From: Bacillota bacterium | GTDB lineage: Bacteria; Bacillota; Clostridia; Christensenellales; Aristaeellaceae | Direction of reading: 5' to 3' | NCBI GenBank assembly: GCA_023416655.1 | Contig: JAEZHK010000128.1 | Coordinates: forward strand, 113,125 to 177,124 | Length of the DNA stretch: 64,000 nt | Shown: positions 57,948-64,000 of the stretch, in pieces | Layout of the letters: every line of letters begins with the position of its first letter | How positions within the stretch are numbered: the first letter of the stretch is position 1 | Made by a program: the position numbers and the translations under genes | Notes under the pieces: generated by a model | The model's database searches: none | Told to the model about the DNA's origin: nothing | What the model saw: the letters and a program-made list of their open reading frames with translations, nothing else

Positions 57948-58568
57948 TTATCCGCCGCGCCGCTCGTAGTTTGTGGCGACCTTGCCCCAGTCCACGACAC
58001 TGAAAAACGCCTTCACGTAGTCGGCTCGCAGGTTCCTGTACTTCAGGTAGTAGGCGTGCTCCCAGACGTCGATACCCAGGATCGGCCGCCAAACGCCCTC
58101 CGTCTCGAGCAGGGGATTGTCCTGGTTGGCGCTGGCCATGATCTTCAGCGCGCCGTCCGCGTCGGTGGCGAGCCATGTCCAGCCGGAGCCAAACTGCCCC
58201 AGCGCGGCCTTCGAAATCTGGTCCTTGAAATCGGCAAAGCTCCCGAATGTCGCCTTGATCTTGTCCGCGAGCGCGCCGGAAGGCTCGCCGCCCCCGTTCG
58301 GGGAGAGGTGGTCAAAGTACAGGTTGTGGTTATAGAAGCCGCCGCCGTTGTTGCGGACAGCCGTCTTGACGTCCTCCGGCACGTTCTTTTTCCACCCGGA
58401 CAGCAGTTCCTCGATGGACTTTCCGGCGATCCCGGCCTTCTCCACCGCGTCGTTCAGGTTCTTCGTATAGGCGGCGTGATGCTTTGTATAGTGGGTTTCC
58501 ATCGTTAGCGCGTCGATGTGCGGCTCGAGCGCGTCAAATCCATAAGCCAGTTTTACTTGTTCAAACAT
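57948..58568 (-). CDS. sodA: Iron/manganese superoxide dismutase
   Basis: A 206-residue Fe/Mn-SOD. Metal ligands are in YTKHHAAYTKNLN, NGGGFYNHNLYFDHL (second His) and IDVWEHAYYLKYRNLRADY (Asp and His). Length and motifs are typical of cytoplasmic bacterial enzymes, and metal choice cannot be read safely. The start is ATG at 58568 after AAGGAG. The promoter carries a TTAG-N6-CTAA site just past the -10, the same motif as before feoA. Confidence 0.95.
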   Translation of the reverse strand: MFEQVKLAYGFDALEPHIDALTMETHYTKHHAAYTKNLNDAVEKAGIAGKSIEELLSGWKKNVPEDVKTAVRNNGGGFYNHNLYFDHLSPNGGGEPSGALADKIKATFGSFADFKDQISKAALGQFGSGWTWLATDADGALKIMASANQDNPLLETEGVWRPILGIDVWEHAYYLKYRNLRADYVKAFFSVVDWGKVATNYERRGG

Positions 58569-58612
58569 GGTGTTTCTCCTTTCGCCGCCGGCGGAAATCC
58601 GCCGACGCTCGG

Positions 58613-58626
58613 TTAGTTTTATCTAA
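58613..58626 (-). promoter_or_regulatory. TTAG-N6-CTAA operator at the SOD promoter
   Basis: TTAGTTTTATCTAA, a perfect 5-bp arm dyad (GTTAG/CTAAC), begins 7 bp downstream of the SOD -10. It matches the motif found three times before feoA. Its position over the start site suits repression. Confidence 0.7.
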
Positions 58627-58632
58627 CTGCTT

Positions 58633-58661
58633 CTTATATACCCGCGCCCGCCGGGCGTCAA
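58633..58661 (-). promoter_or_regulatory. Promoter of the SOD gene
   Basis: On the minus strand TTGACG (58656-58661) and TATAAG (58633-58638) are 17 bp apart, followed by the TTAG-N6-CTAA dyad. Confidence 0.7.
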
Positions 58662-58794
58662 ACGCCGGAAAGCGTTTCCATCCGCGCGGACGCGGGGCAG
58701 GCAACCGGTATTCTTCCAAAAAATCAAAATCGCCCGCAGCGATCAAAAGCTGCGGGCGTGTTTGACTCAGGAAATCGTCGTGGGGCGAGATGGC

Positions 58795-59232
58795 TCAGGC
58801 TTCCTTCTGCCCGTCCTCCCACATCTTCACCCGGTCCTCAAAACTGACCACCCGGTGGATCTGATGCAGCATCCAGACATAGCCGAAGGGGTCCGTGAAC
58901 AGGGCGTTGCTGACGCCGTAGTCCGCCAGTTCGGTGACCGGCTGCACTTCGGTACAGCCCGCATCCAGGGCTTTCTGGTGCACCTGCTTGATGTCGGGCA
59001 CCAGCACATTGAGCCACATGGATTGCGGTACGCCCGGCTTGGGTGCTACAAGCTGAAACTCAGGATTTTCGTCCAGCATGTGAAAGCGTACGCCATAGAC
59101 GGTGAAGATCGCCTCGTTCTGCCCCTTGGGGAAGCTGGTGACCTCGACCCTCTGCACCTCGAAGATTTTCTCGTACAGCGCAAGTGCCGCGAGGCTGTCG
59201 GTGACCACAAAATCAATTTCTACGCCGGTCAA
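58795..59232 (-). CDS. VOC-family (glyoxalase-like) protein
   Basis: A 145-residue VOC-fold protein of the PhnB/glyoxalase-like type with two beta-alpha-beta-beta-beta modules: VEIDFVVTDSLAALALYEKIF, FHMLDENPEFQL, then QSMWLNVLVPDIKQVHQKAL and FTDPFGYVWMLHQ. Members include lyases, dioxygenases and resistance proteins; which this is cannot be said. The start codon is TTG at 59232, with GGAGGCG upstream. Three older copies of this very start region lie upstream. The end (HQIHRVVSFEDRVKMWEDGQ) is typical of the family. Confidence 0.82.
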   Translation of the reverse strand: MTGVEIDFVVTDSLAALALYEKIFEVQRVEVTSFPKGQNEAIFTVYGVRFHMLDENPEFQLVAPKPGVPQSMWLNVLVPDIKQVHQKALDAGCTEVQPVTELADYGVSNALFTDPFGYVWMLHQIHRVVSFEDRVKMWEDGQKEA

Positions 59233-59520
59233 GGGAATCGCCTCCAGTCACTTGCCTGATTGGATCTTATGGCGCGAGCGCCGAATGGTTGTCTGTGACC
59301 ACAGAATTGATTTCTATGCGGCCCAAGGGAATCATCTCCGTTGACCTTCTAATCCCTTTTGGTGCAATCTCCGCGAGGTTGTTCATGAACCAAAACCAAT
59401 TTCTTTCCCGTCCAAGGGAATCATCTCCGTTGACTTGTTATTACCCCGGAATTTCGTATGGCGCGAGGCTTTTTATGACCACAAAATCGGTTTCTACTCC
59501 GTTCAAGGGTATCACCTCCG
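59233..59520 (-). repeat. Three decayed tandem copies of the VOC gene's own 5' end
   Basis: Upstream of the VOC start, units of about 90 bp repeat its ribosome site, TTG start and first codons. The CCCTTG start motif occurs at 59232 (the gene), 59326, 59415 and 59506. The first upstream copy reads LGRIEINSVVTDNHSALAP before a stop, the next LDGKEIGFGS, and the farthest LNGVETDFVVIKSLAP plus five residues, against LTGVEIDFVVTDSLAALA in the gene. Each keeps a GGAGATGA or GGAGGTGA ribosome site. The remaining bases to 59632 show nothing else. Confidence 0.8.
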
Positions 59521-59632
59521 TCAACTTGATTTATTATTACCCCAAAACCGGATCATGAAAACACTTGGCGGTATTGGCAACAAAAACAGCTGCATACTTC
59601 GCCGCCATGCTGCCGTGAGGCACGTTTATATG

Positions 59633-59872
59633 CTATTTCTCTTCCCCGCCCATAAACTTGTCGTAGATTTCATCGCCGACGCACTCGCGGGCATATTTGC
59701 ACCATCGGATGCAGCTCTGCGTGTCGTTGTAGGCGACGAAGCCGCATTCGCAGACGGCGTGCGAATCGACGCTGAAAAGCTCGATTTCGCGCCCGCACAC
59801 CGGGCATATCTTCTCGGTCAGGGTCGGCGTGCCGCGCAACCTGTCCGCGCCCGGACAACCCGGAATCGCCAT
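59633..59872 (-). CDS. Small zinc-ribbon-like protein
   Basis: A 79-residue protein with nine Cys. KICPVCGREIELF and HAVCECGFVAYN form a treble-clef or ribbon-like Cys4 site, followed by a second Cys group (SCIRWCKYARECVG) near the end. There is no transmembrane helix. I know no function for this family; it probably binds zinc or iron. The start is ATG at 59872 after GGAGGAGG; the frame extending to 59956 is rejected. Confidence 0.65.
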   Translation of the reverse strand: MAIPGCPGADRLRGTPTLTEKICPVCGREIELFSVDSHAVCECGFVAYNDTQSCIRWCKYARECVGDEIYDKFMGGEEK

Positions 59873-60132
59873 TCGCTTAACCTCCTCCCGAATCTGTTGT
59901 CGGCCGCGAGGGTGAAGCCGCTGCGTTATGAACGCACCGAAGTTTCGCCGCGGCACTCCCGCAGGCGGAATCCCCTTCCTGACACATTATTATTATGGCA
60001 GAAAGGCGACGCCGCTTCGGTTGGAAATCCAACAAATGGCGATCATTTTGAAGATTTCTGTCCCACGCCGATGCCCGCGCATCCAATGGGCGATATTAAA
60101 CGAGGAACAGAAATACACCGCTGTCCCCTGCG

Positions 60133-60160
60133 CTGGCTCCTCAGGCAGGGCCCGAACTTG
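60133..60160 (-). other. 3'-end fragment of a tRNA-Asn-like sequence
   Basis: On the minus strand, TTCGGGCCCTGCCTGAGGAG and CCA look like a T-arm end, acceptor strand and CCA. The last 13 bases before the anticipated 3' end are identical to those of the intact tRNA-Asn at 63874-63948, and about 24 of 28 positions agree. The rest of the tRNA is missing. It may be a decayed attachment site or a tRNA duplication remnant. Confidence 0.6.
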
Positions 60161-60264
60161 GCGGTCAGAAGAGAGAAGCGCGGAAATTTGGGATCAAATC
60201 AAGCGAAGCTTTGGCGGGCGGGGGCGGTATTCGCGCGGGGAAGCCTTGCCGCCTTCTGACCGCA
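60161..60264. other. Long-range inverted repeat between the tRNA fragment and the ACT-kinase gene
   Basis: GCGGTCAGAAG (60161-60171) pairs perfectly with CTTCTGACCGC (60254-60264), enclosing 82 bases that contain further GGCGG/CCGCC pairing. It starts right beside the tRNA-like fragment and lies 22 nt past the kinase stop on the minus strand. The rest of the gap 59873-60132 shows no gene. Confidence 0.5.
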
Positions 60265-60286
60265 GACATCGAGTCAGCCCGCCGAA

Positions 60287-61678
60287 TTACTCATAAACGG
60301 CCACCTGCTCCTGCCCCGTGAGCACGCGCAGCACACCGCTCATCAGCGCCTGCATCTCATCCTCGCCGGGAAACACGTAAACCTCTGCCAACCGGTCGAC
60401 GCGCTGCTTGATGCTGCCGGTAAAACGATTGGAATAGGCCAGCCCGCCGGTGAGCACGATCGCGTCCACCCGGCCCTCCAGCACGGCGCACATCGCGCCG
60501 ATTTCCTTCGCCACCTGATACGCCATGGAATCCAGCACGAGCGCCGCGAACTCATCCCCGGAGGCCATCATCTTTTCGACCTTGTGCATGTCGTTTGTGC
60601 CCAGGTACGCCGACATGCCGCTGCTTCTGACCACCTTGTCCAGCATCTCCTGCTGGGTATACTCGCCGGAATAACACATCCGGATCAGCGGCGCGGCGGG
60701 AATCGAGCCGCTGCGCTCCGGCGTGAACGCGCCCTCTCCGGACAGCGCGTCGTTGACGTCGATCACGCGCCCATAGCGGTGTGCGCCCACGGTGATCCCG
60801 CCGCCGAGGTGCGCCACCACAAACCGGCAGTTTTCATAGGGCTTGCCCAGGCTCTGAGCCAGCCTCCGCGCGATCGCCTTCTGGTTGAGCGCGTGAAAGA
60901 CGCTGCTGCGCTCAATCCCGGGCATACCCGTGAGCTTGGCGTGCCTGTCCATCTCGTCTACGACGACCGGGTCGACGACATAGGCGGGCTTTCCGCACTC
61001 CGTGCCGATCTCGCTTCCAATAATTGCGCCCAGCGCCGAGGCGTGTGTCGTATCGGTCGCCGCGTTGAGATCAGCCAGCATGGCGGCGTTGACGAGATAG
61101 GTCCCGCTTTCGATGGGCCTGAGCAGGCCGCCGCGTCCGGCGATAGCGTCGATATCGAGCATATCCGCGCCCGAAGCTTTCAGCGCGTCGATCACGCACT
61201 TTTTGCGGTAGTCCTTTTGGGACAGAATTGTGCCGCAGGCGTCCAGGACGGCTCTTTCGTGCCGGATCGTCTGCTTCAAAATCAATGCTTCGTTGTCGTA
61301 TAGCGCAAATTTGGTAGAGGTGGATCCGGGGTTGATCGCGAGGATGCGCAGCACCCCCTCCGGTTTGCGGGGAACGGGGGCGGTCGCCAGGGAGACCGGT
61401 TCATCCAGCGGCGGAGGCGCTGCTTTCTCTCTCGTCTGTCCACCCATGGTGATGCTCGTCACGCAGTCCAGCCGGAGCATTCTCTCCGCGACAAGCGCGA
61501 GCTTCGTATTCGTGCCCTCGATGTCCATCTCCATCTTGGACATGCTTTCCTGCTCGGTTTCGTCGACAAAGAGCCGTTTGATATTCCAACCCTCGTTGCG
61601 TATGTGCGCAACCACGCGCCCAAGAACCCCGGGGATATTTTGTACAAGCAACTCTACCTTTTGTATTTGCTTGCCCAT
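60287..61678 (-). CDS. buk: ACT domain fused to butyrate kinase
   Basis: A 463-residue fusion. Residues 1-80 are an ACT domain of the acetolactate synthase small-subunit type (VELLVQNIPGVLGRVVAHI, then NIKRLFVDETEQESMSKMEM). A Pro/Ala linker covers 81-108. Residues 109-463 are a butyrate/branched-chain fatty acid kinase with the ASKHA motifs INPGSTSTKFALYD, VVAHLGGGITVGAHRYGRVID and AIVLTGGLAYSN. The kinase turns acyl phosphate plus ADP into acid plus ATP, or the reverse. The ACT domain suggests control by valine or leucine, with a branched-chain acid as substrate; this is inference. The start is ATG at 61678 after AAGGTG. Monocistronic, without the usual phosphotransbutyrylase partner. Confidence 0.9.
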   Translation of the reverse strand: MGKQIQKVELLVQNIPGVLGRVVAHIRNEGWNIKRLFVDETEQESMSKMEMDIEGTNTKLALVAERMLRLDCVTSITMGGQTREKAAPPPLDEPVSLATAPVPRKPEGVLRILAINPGSTSTKFALYDNEALILKQTIRHERAVLDACGTILSQKDYRKKCVIDALKASGADMLDIDAIAGRGGLLRPIESGTYLVNAAMLADLNAATDTTHASALGAIIGSEIGTECGKPAYVVDPVVVDEMDRHAKLTGMPGIERSSVFHALNQKAIARRLAQSLGKPYENCRFVVAHLGGGITVGAHRYGRVIDVNDALSGEGAFTPERSGSIPAAPLIRMCYSGEYTQQEMLDKVVRSSGMSAYLGTNDMHKVEKMMASGDEFAALVLDSMAYQVAKEIGAMCAVLEGRVDAIVLTGGLAYSNRFTGSIKQRVDRLAEVYVFPGEDEMQALMSGVLRVLTGQEQVAVYE

Positions 61679-61701
61679 GAAATCACCTTCCTTGCCTGAG
61701 C

Positions 61702-61730
61702 AGTATAGCATAATTGTGCTCGATGAACAA
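61702..61730 (-). promoter_or_regulatory. Promoter of the ACT-butyrate kinase gene
   Basis: On the minus strand TTGTTC (61725-61730) and TATACT (61702-61707) are 17 bp apart, 23 bp upstream of the start codon. Confidence 0.6.
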
Positions 61731-61782
61731 CGGCCCGCCAAACCACGTATTGTTTGCCTTCGGAAGTCGTCCCTTGTGTTTG

Positions 61783-61821
61783 TAAAGAAAGAGCATGTCG
61801 GACGCTGTGCCGGACATGCTC
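61783..61821 (-). terminator. Rho-independent terminator of the sigma/DUF4179 operon
   Basis: GAGCATGTCCGG and CCGACATGCTC pair, followed by TTTCTTT on the minus strand, about 57 nt past the DUF4179 stop. Confidence 0.8.
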
Positions 61822-61877
61822 TCCGCCTTTTGGCGCGGCCGCCGCGAAGCCAAACCCTCGGCGCTCCGCTCCCGGGT

Positions 61878-63230
61878 TCAGTTCAGCGTCAACTTGACCT
61901 CCATGCGCTGCTCGGGGTGCTGGTTCGCGTACGCCAGCGCCTTTTCCGCCCCCTCCGCCCAGAACACCCCATCGATTTCAGGGGTCATCCAGATCAGCGT
62001 GAGCGCGTCGGGCTGCTTCGACATGGAGCCGCCGCCCTGATCGATGCGCACGTGGGTCGCGTCGCGCCCGTCATACGCATCCTGAAACGCGCCGCCTTCC
62101 TCCTTCACCGGGCCCCAGCTGCAGGAGATGCCCGTCAACGCGTCGTTCAGGGGGGTGCCATCCTGATCCAGAATCAAGAACCTTTCGCTGAGCACGAAGT
62201 CCGGTTCGTTGTATTCCAGTGGCACAACATAGCTGGTGTGGATGCCGGCAAGATCGAACTCCAATTTCTCGATGTGGATTGTCAAATCGCCGAACGTCAG
62301 CGCTTGAGGCGCCGGGAGCCGCTTGATTTTCAGGTTTGAGGCATCTCCGGAGTCAAGGTTGATGGTCACGCTCAGGTGCGTCAGCGGCTTGAGCAGCCCG
62401 CAGGCGTCGTGTGCCTTTACGGATGCGGCGACAACCTCTTGCGAAGACGAGCGGTCCACTGCAGAAGCATCGTATGCGGCAAGGTATTCCGGATAACGGT
62501 TGATGCTGCCAAACCGACAGCCCTGGATCGCGATCTGCCGCTTCTTTGACAGCTGCAGGATCTGCCCGTCGGTAAACTTGTACGGATCGCCGTTCACCGC
62601 GACGGGCGTGAGATCGGTCGTATAGGCGTAGACATCCAGCGTAAACGTCCAAGGCCCCTTGGGCACCTCATCCTCCATAAACCCGAAAGAGGCGATGCCC
62701 GAGTATGCCTTGGCGCCCGTTATGCCGTCCAACGTCAGATTCAGCGCCGTGAGGGTGCCGCCGCCGAGGTCCGCGTAGCTCCAACGGCTGCTCCATTGGG
62801 AGATGGTGAGCGGCGAGCCTTCGGCGTTCTTCAGCTGATAGTTGGTCAGGTAGTATACGGTGTCGTCGCGCGCGGATTCCACCGTCCAATCAAGATGGAT
62901 GTTCCGGCCGTCATACAGGTGTTCATTCAGGGTCAACTTCAGCCCGTCCCGTTCATTGGAAAGCACGTCGCTGACGACCATCTTTTCCGCCTCGGCTGGC
63001 GCGCCCTTCGGAAACAGTCTGTTGAGCAAACCGGAGTGCACCACCTGCATCGCCGCAAATGCCACGCCCGCCATCATCAGGGCCACGATCAGCGCCGCCA
63101 CCAGAATCGTGACCGCCTTGTATCGCTTCCTCATCGGTCCTTCCAGCGCCTTCAAAGTCTTCGCCATGCTCCGATAGAATTCCTCTGGCATCTGCGGCAG
63201 TGCGTTGGCATATTGAATCTCTTTCTTCAT
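61878..63230 (-). CDS. DUF4179-domain protein, probable anti-sigma factor
   Basis: A 450-residue single-pass membrane protein. Residues 1-37 are cytoplasmic, about 40-62 a transmembrane helix (VTILVAALIVALMMAGVAFAA), and 65-450 extracytoplasmic, with the DUF4179 beta-rich domain up to about 200 (LDWTVESARDDTVYYLTNYQL). DUF4179 proteins are encoded with ECF-type sigma factors and are thought to hold them at the membrane. The start ATG overlaps the sigma factor stop (ATGA), which supports a 1:1 pair. Confidence 0.82.
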   Translation of the reverse strand: MKKEIQYANALPQMPEEFYRSMAKTLKALEGPMRKRYKAVTILVAALIVALMMAGVAFAAMQVVHSGLLNRLFPKGAPAEAEKMVVSDVLSNERDGLKLTLNEHLYDGRNIHLDWTVESARDDTVYYLTNYQLKNAEGSPLTISQWSSRWSYADLGGGTLTALNLTLDGITGAKAYSGIASFGFMEDEVPKGPWTFTLDVYAYTTDLTPVAVNGDPYKFTDGQILQLSKKRQIAIQGCRFGSINRYPEYLAAYDASAVDRSSSQEVVAASVKAHDACGLLKPLTHLSVTINLDSGDASNLKIKRLPAPQALTFGDLTIHIEKLEFDLAGIHTSYVVPLEYNEPDFVLSERFLILDQDGTPLNDALTGISCSWGPVKEEGGAFQDAYDGRDATHVRIDQGGGSMSKQPDALTLIWMTPEIDGVFWAEGAEKALAYANQHPEQRMEVKLTLN

Positions 63231-63700
63231 TGGGCGTCATCTCCTTCCGTGAGCCGGTCGCGAAGAATCCGCCGCCCTGCGTGCAGCCGCCACTTGACGG
63301 TGGATAGAGGCAACTTCAAAAGTGCAGTAATTTCCTTCAGGCTGTAGCCCTCGATGTGGTGCATGGTGATGATCAGGCGGTACTTGAGTTCGAGGGATTG
63401 CAGCGCCGCGCCGAGCGCCGGGTCGGGCGGTTCCCGCGCGGGGATCGCGTCGTTCAGCTCGCGGCCGCGCAGCATGGACCGCTTCTTCAACATGTCGCGC
63501 CCGATATTGATGAGAATGCGCGCGAGCCACGTTTCAAAAAGCGCCGGGTTGCGAAGGGCGGACCGATTCACCCATGCGCGCAGCAGAGCTTCAGATACGG
63601 CGTCCTTGCAGTCGTCATCCCTGTACAGGATCGCGTAGGCGATCCTGTACAGTCTTTGTGCCATCGCGAGGCTACGCCGCTCAAACTCCTGCTTGTCCAT
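63227..63700 (-). CDS. ECF-type RNA polymerase sigma factor
   Basis: A 157-residue sigma-70 family protein with region 2 (about 5-75; AYAILYRDDDCKDAVSEALLRAWVN) and region 4 (about 100-150; YRLIITMHHIEGYSLKEITALLKLPLSTVKWRLHAGRRIL). No region 3 is present, as in ECF factors. The start is ATG at 63700 after GGGGG; the longer frame to 63739 is rejected. Its partner DUF4179 protein overlaps it by 4 nt. Its target promoters are unknown, and no autoregulated ECF-type motif was recognised upstream. Confidence 0.9.
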   Translation of the reverse strand: MDKQEFERRSLAMAQRLYRIAYAILYRDDDCKDAVSEALLRAWVNRSALRNPALFETWLARILINIGRDMLKKRSMLRGRELNDAIPAREPPDPALGAALQSLELKYRLIITMHHIEGYSLKEITALLKLPLSTVKWRLHAGRRILRDRLTEGDDAQ

Positions 63701-63840
63701 CCATGCACCCCCAAATGTCGGCATCTTTTGCATATGCACCCATTAGACTTCGGTTGAGGTCAAAAGGATAGTTGCGCCAGCAATAAATGGGTGGTCTTCC
63801 CTGATAAGAAGCGGGCGGGCTCGGACAAGTCGGGGTTATA

Positions 63841-63871
63841 CAAAAACGAGACTCACTTGCGTGAATCTCGT
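63841..63871 (-). terminator. Rho-independent terminator of tRNA-Asn
   Basis: ACGAGATTCAC and GTGAGTCTCGT pair around GCAA, followed by TTTTTG on the minus strand, 3 nt after the tRNA CCA end. Confidence 0.88.
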
Positions 63872-63873
63872 AC

Positions 63874-63948
<75 letters not shown>

Positions 63949-64000
63949 ATGCGTGGGGGATGCTTGTGGGATGTGAAGGTCTGGATACAAAGATCTGGGC

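Noticed and set aside
59435..60259. 274-codon plus-strand open frame across the VOC leader and zinc-ribbon gene
   Set aside because: It covers decayed repeats and the antisense of a Cys-motif gene, with no recognisable domain.

Overview
The window reads as one strand-mixed stretch of a high-GC, anaerobic, Gram-positive-like (Firmicutes/Clostridia) chromosome. The signs are two flavodiiron proteins, a desulfoferrodoxin, a glycyl radical enzyme with its activase, a SpoIIM-like protein, FeoA/FeoA/FeoB with the small Cys-rich Feo partner, an ACT-fused butyrate kinase and ROK, RpiR, MerR, LytTR and sigma/DUF4179 regulators. A Christensenellales-like or oscillospiral clostridium is my best guess. 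No rRNA, transposase, integrase or CRISPR array was seen. One tRNA gene (Asn) lies at the right edge.

Layout. 0-7 kb: LytTR/DUF3021 pair, nitroreductase, MerR regulator, NUDIX hydrolase, a membrane-anchored protein, two 54-aa hydrophobic paralogues and a SpoIIM-like protein. 7-15 kb: oxygen and iron. A 1016-aa flavodiiron/rubredoxin/oxidoreductase fusion is followed by desulfoferrodoxin, and the feo operon is preceded by three TTAG-N6-CTAA sites. The same motif sits on the promoter of the superoxide dismutase at 58.6 kb, so iron uptake and superoxide defence probably share a metal-responsive repressor. 15-16.2 kb: an AT-richer cassette (DUF3800 gene plus a promoter-driven candidate RNA) between two copies of one hairpin. 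16.2-22.5 kb: peptide ABC transporter, with oppABCD on the minus strand and oppF divergent. 22.6-28.4 kb: ROK regulator, radical-SAM activase, glycyl radical enzyme and FGGY kinase, an operon of unknown substrate. 28.7-31.7 kb: alanine dehydrogenase, exonuclease-BRCT protein and 3-methyladenine glycosylase. 31.7-53 kb: a large carbohydrate locus with a sugar isomerase/epimerase, a glycoside hydrolase, RpiR, two SIS-domain proteins, two FGGY kinases, a SAF-domain oxidoreductase, a zinc alcohol dehydrogenase, an M24-like protein, a ribose-type ABC transporter and a fucose-isomerase-like protein. 53-64 kb: PHP phosphatase, small proteins, DMT exporter, second flavodiiron protein, SOD, VOC protein, ACT-butyrate kinase, sigma factor/DUF4179 pair and tRNA-Asn.

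The most unusual thing is in the gaps. Two families of multi-hairpin sequences recur (eight copies of family 1, eight to ten of family 2). Nearly all start within about 15 nt of a stop codon and read in the same direction as the gene they follow. In family 1 (about 165 nt, four stems) the stem sequences differ between copies while pairing is mostly kept, so it looks like a structured 3'-UTR RNA or a small element with a strict 3'-end target.

Other points for follow-up are the ACT-butyrate kinase fusion, five rubredoxin-like modules in one flavodiiron protein, a ladder of decayed copies of a gene's own 5' end in front of the VOC gene, a duplicated activase 3' end, a one-base frameshift in the carbohydrate locus, and a tRNA-Asn 3' fragment 3.7 kb from the intact tRNA.
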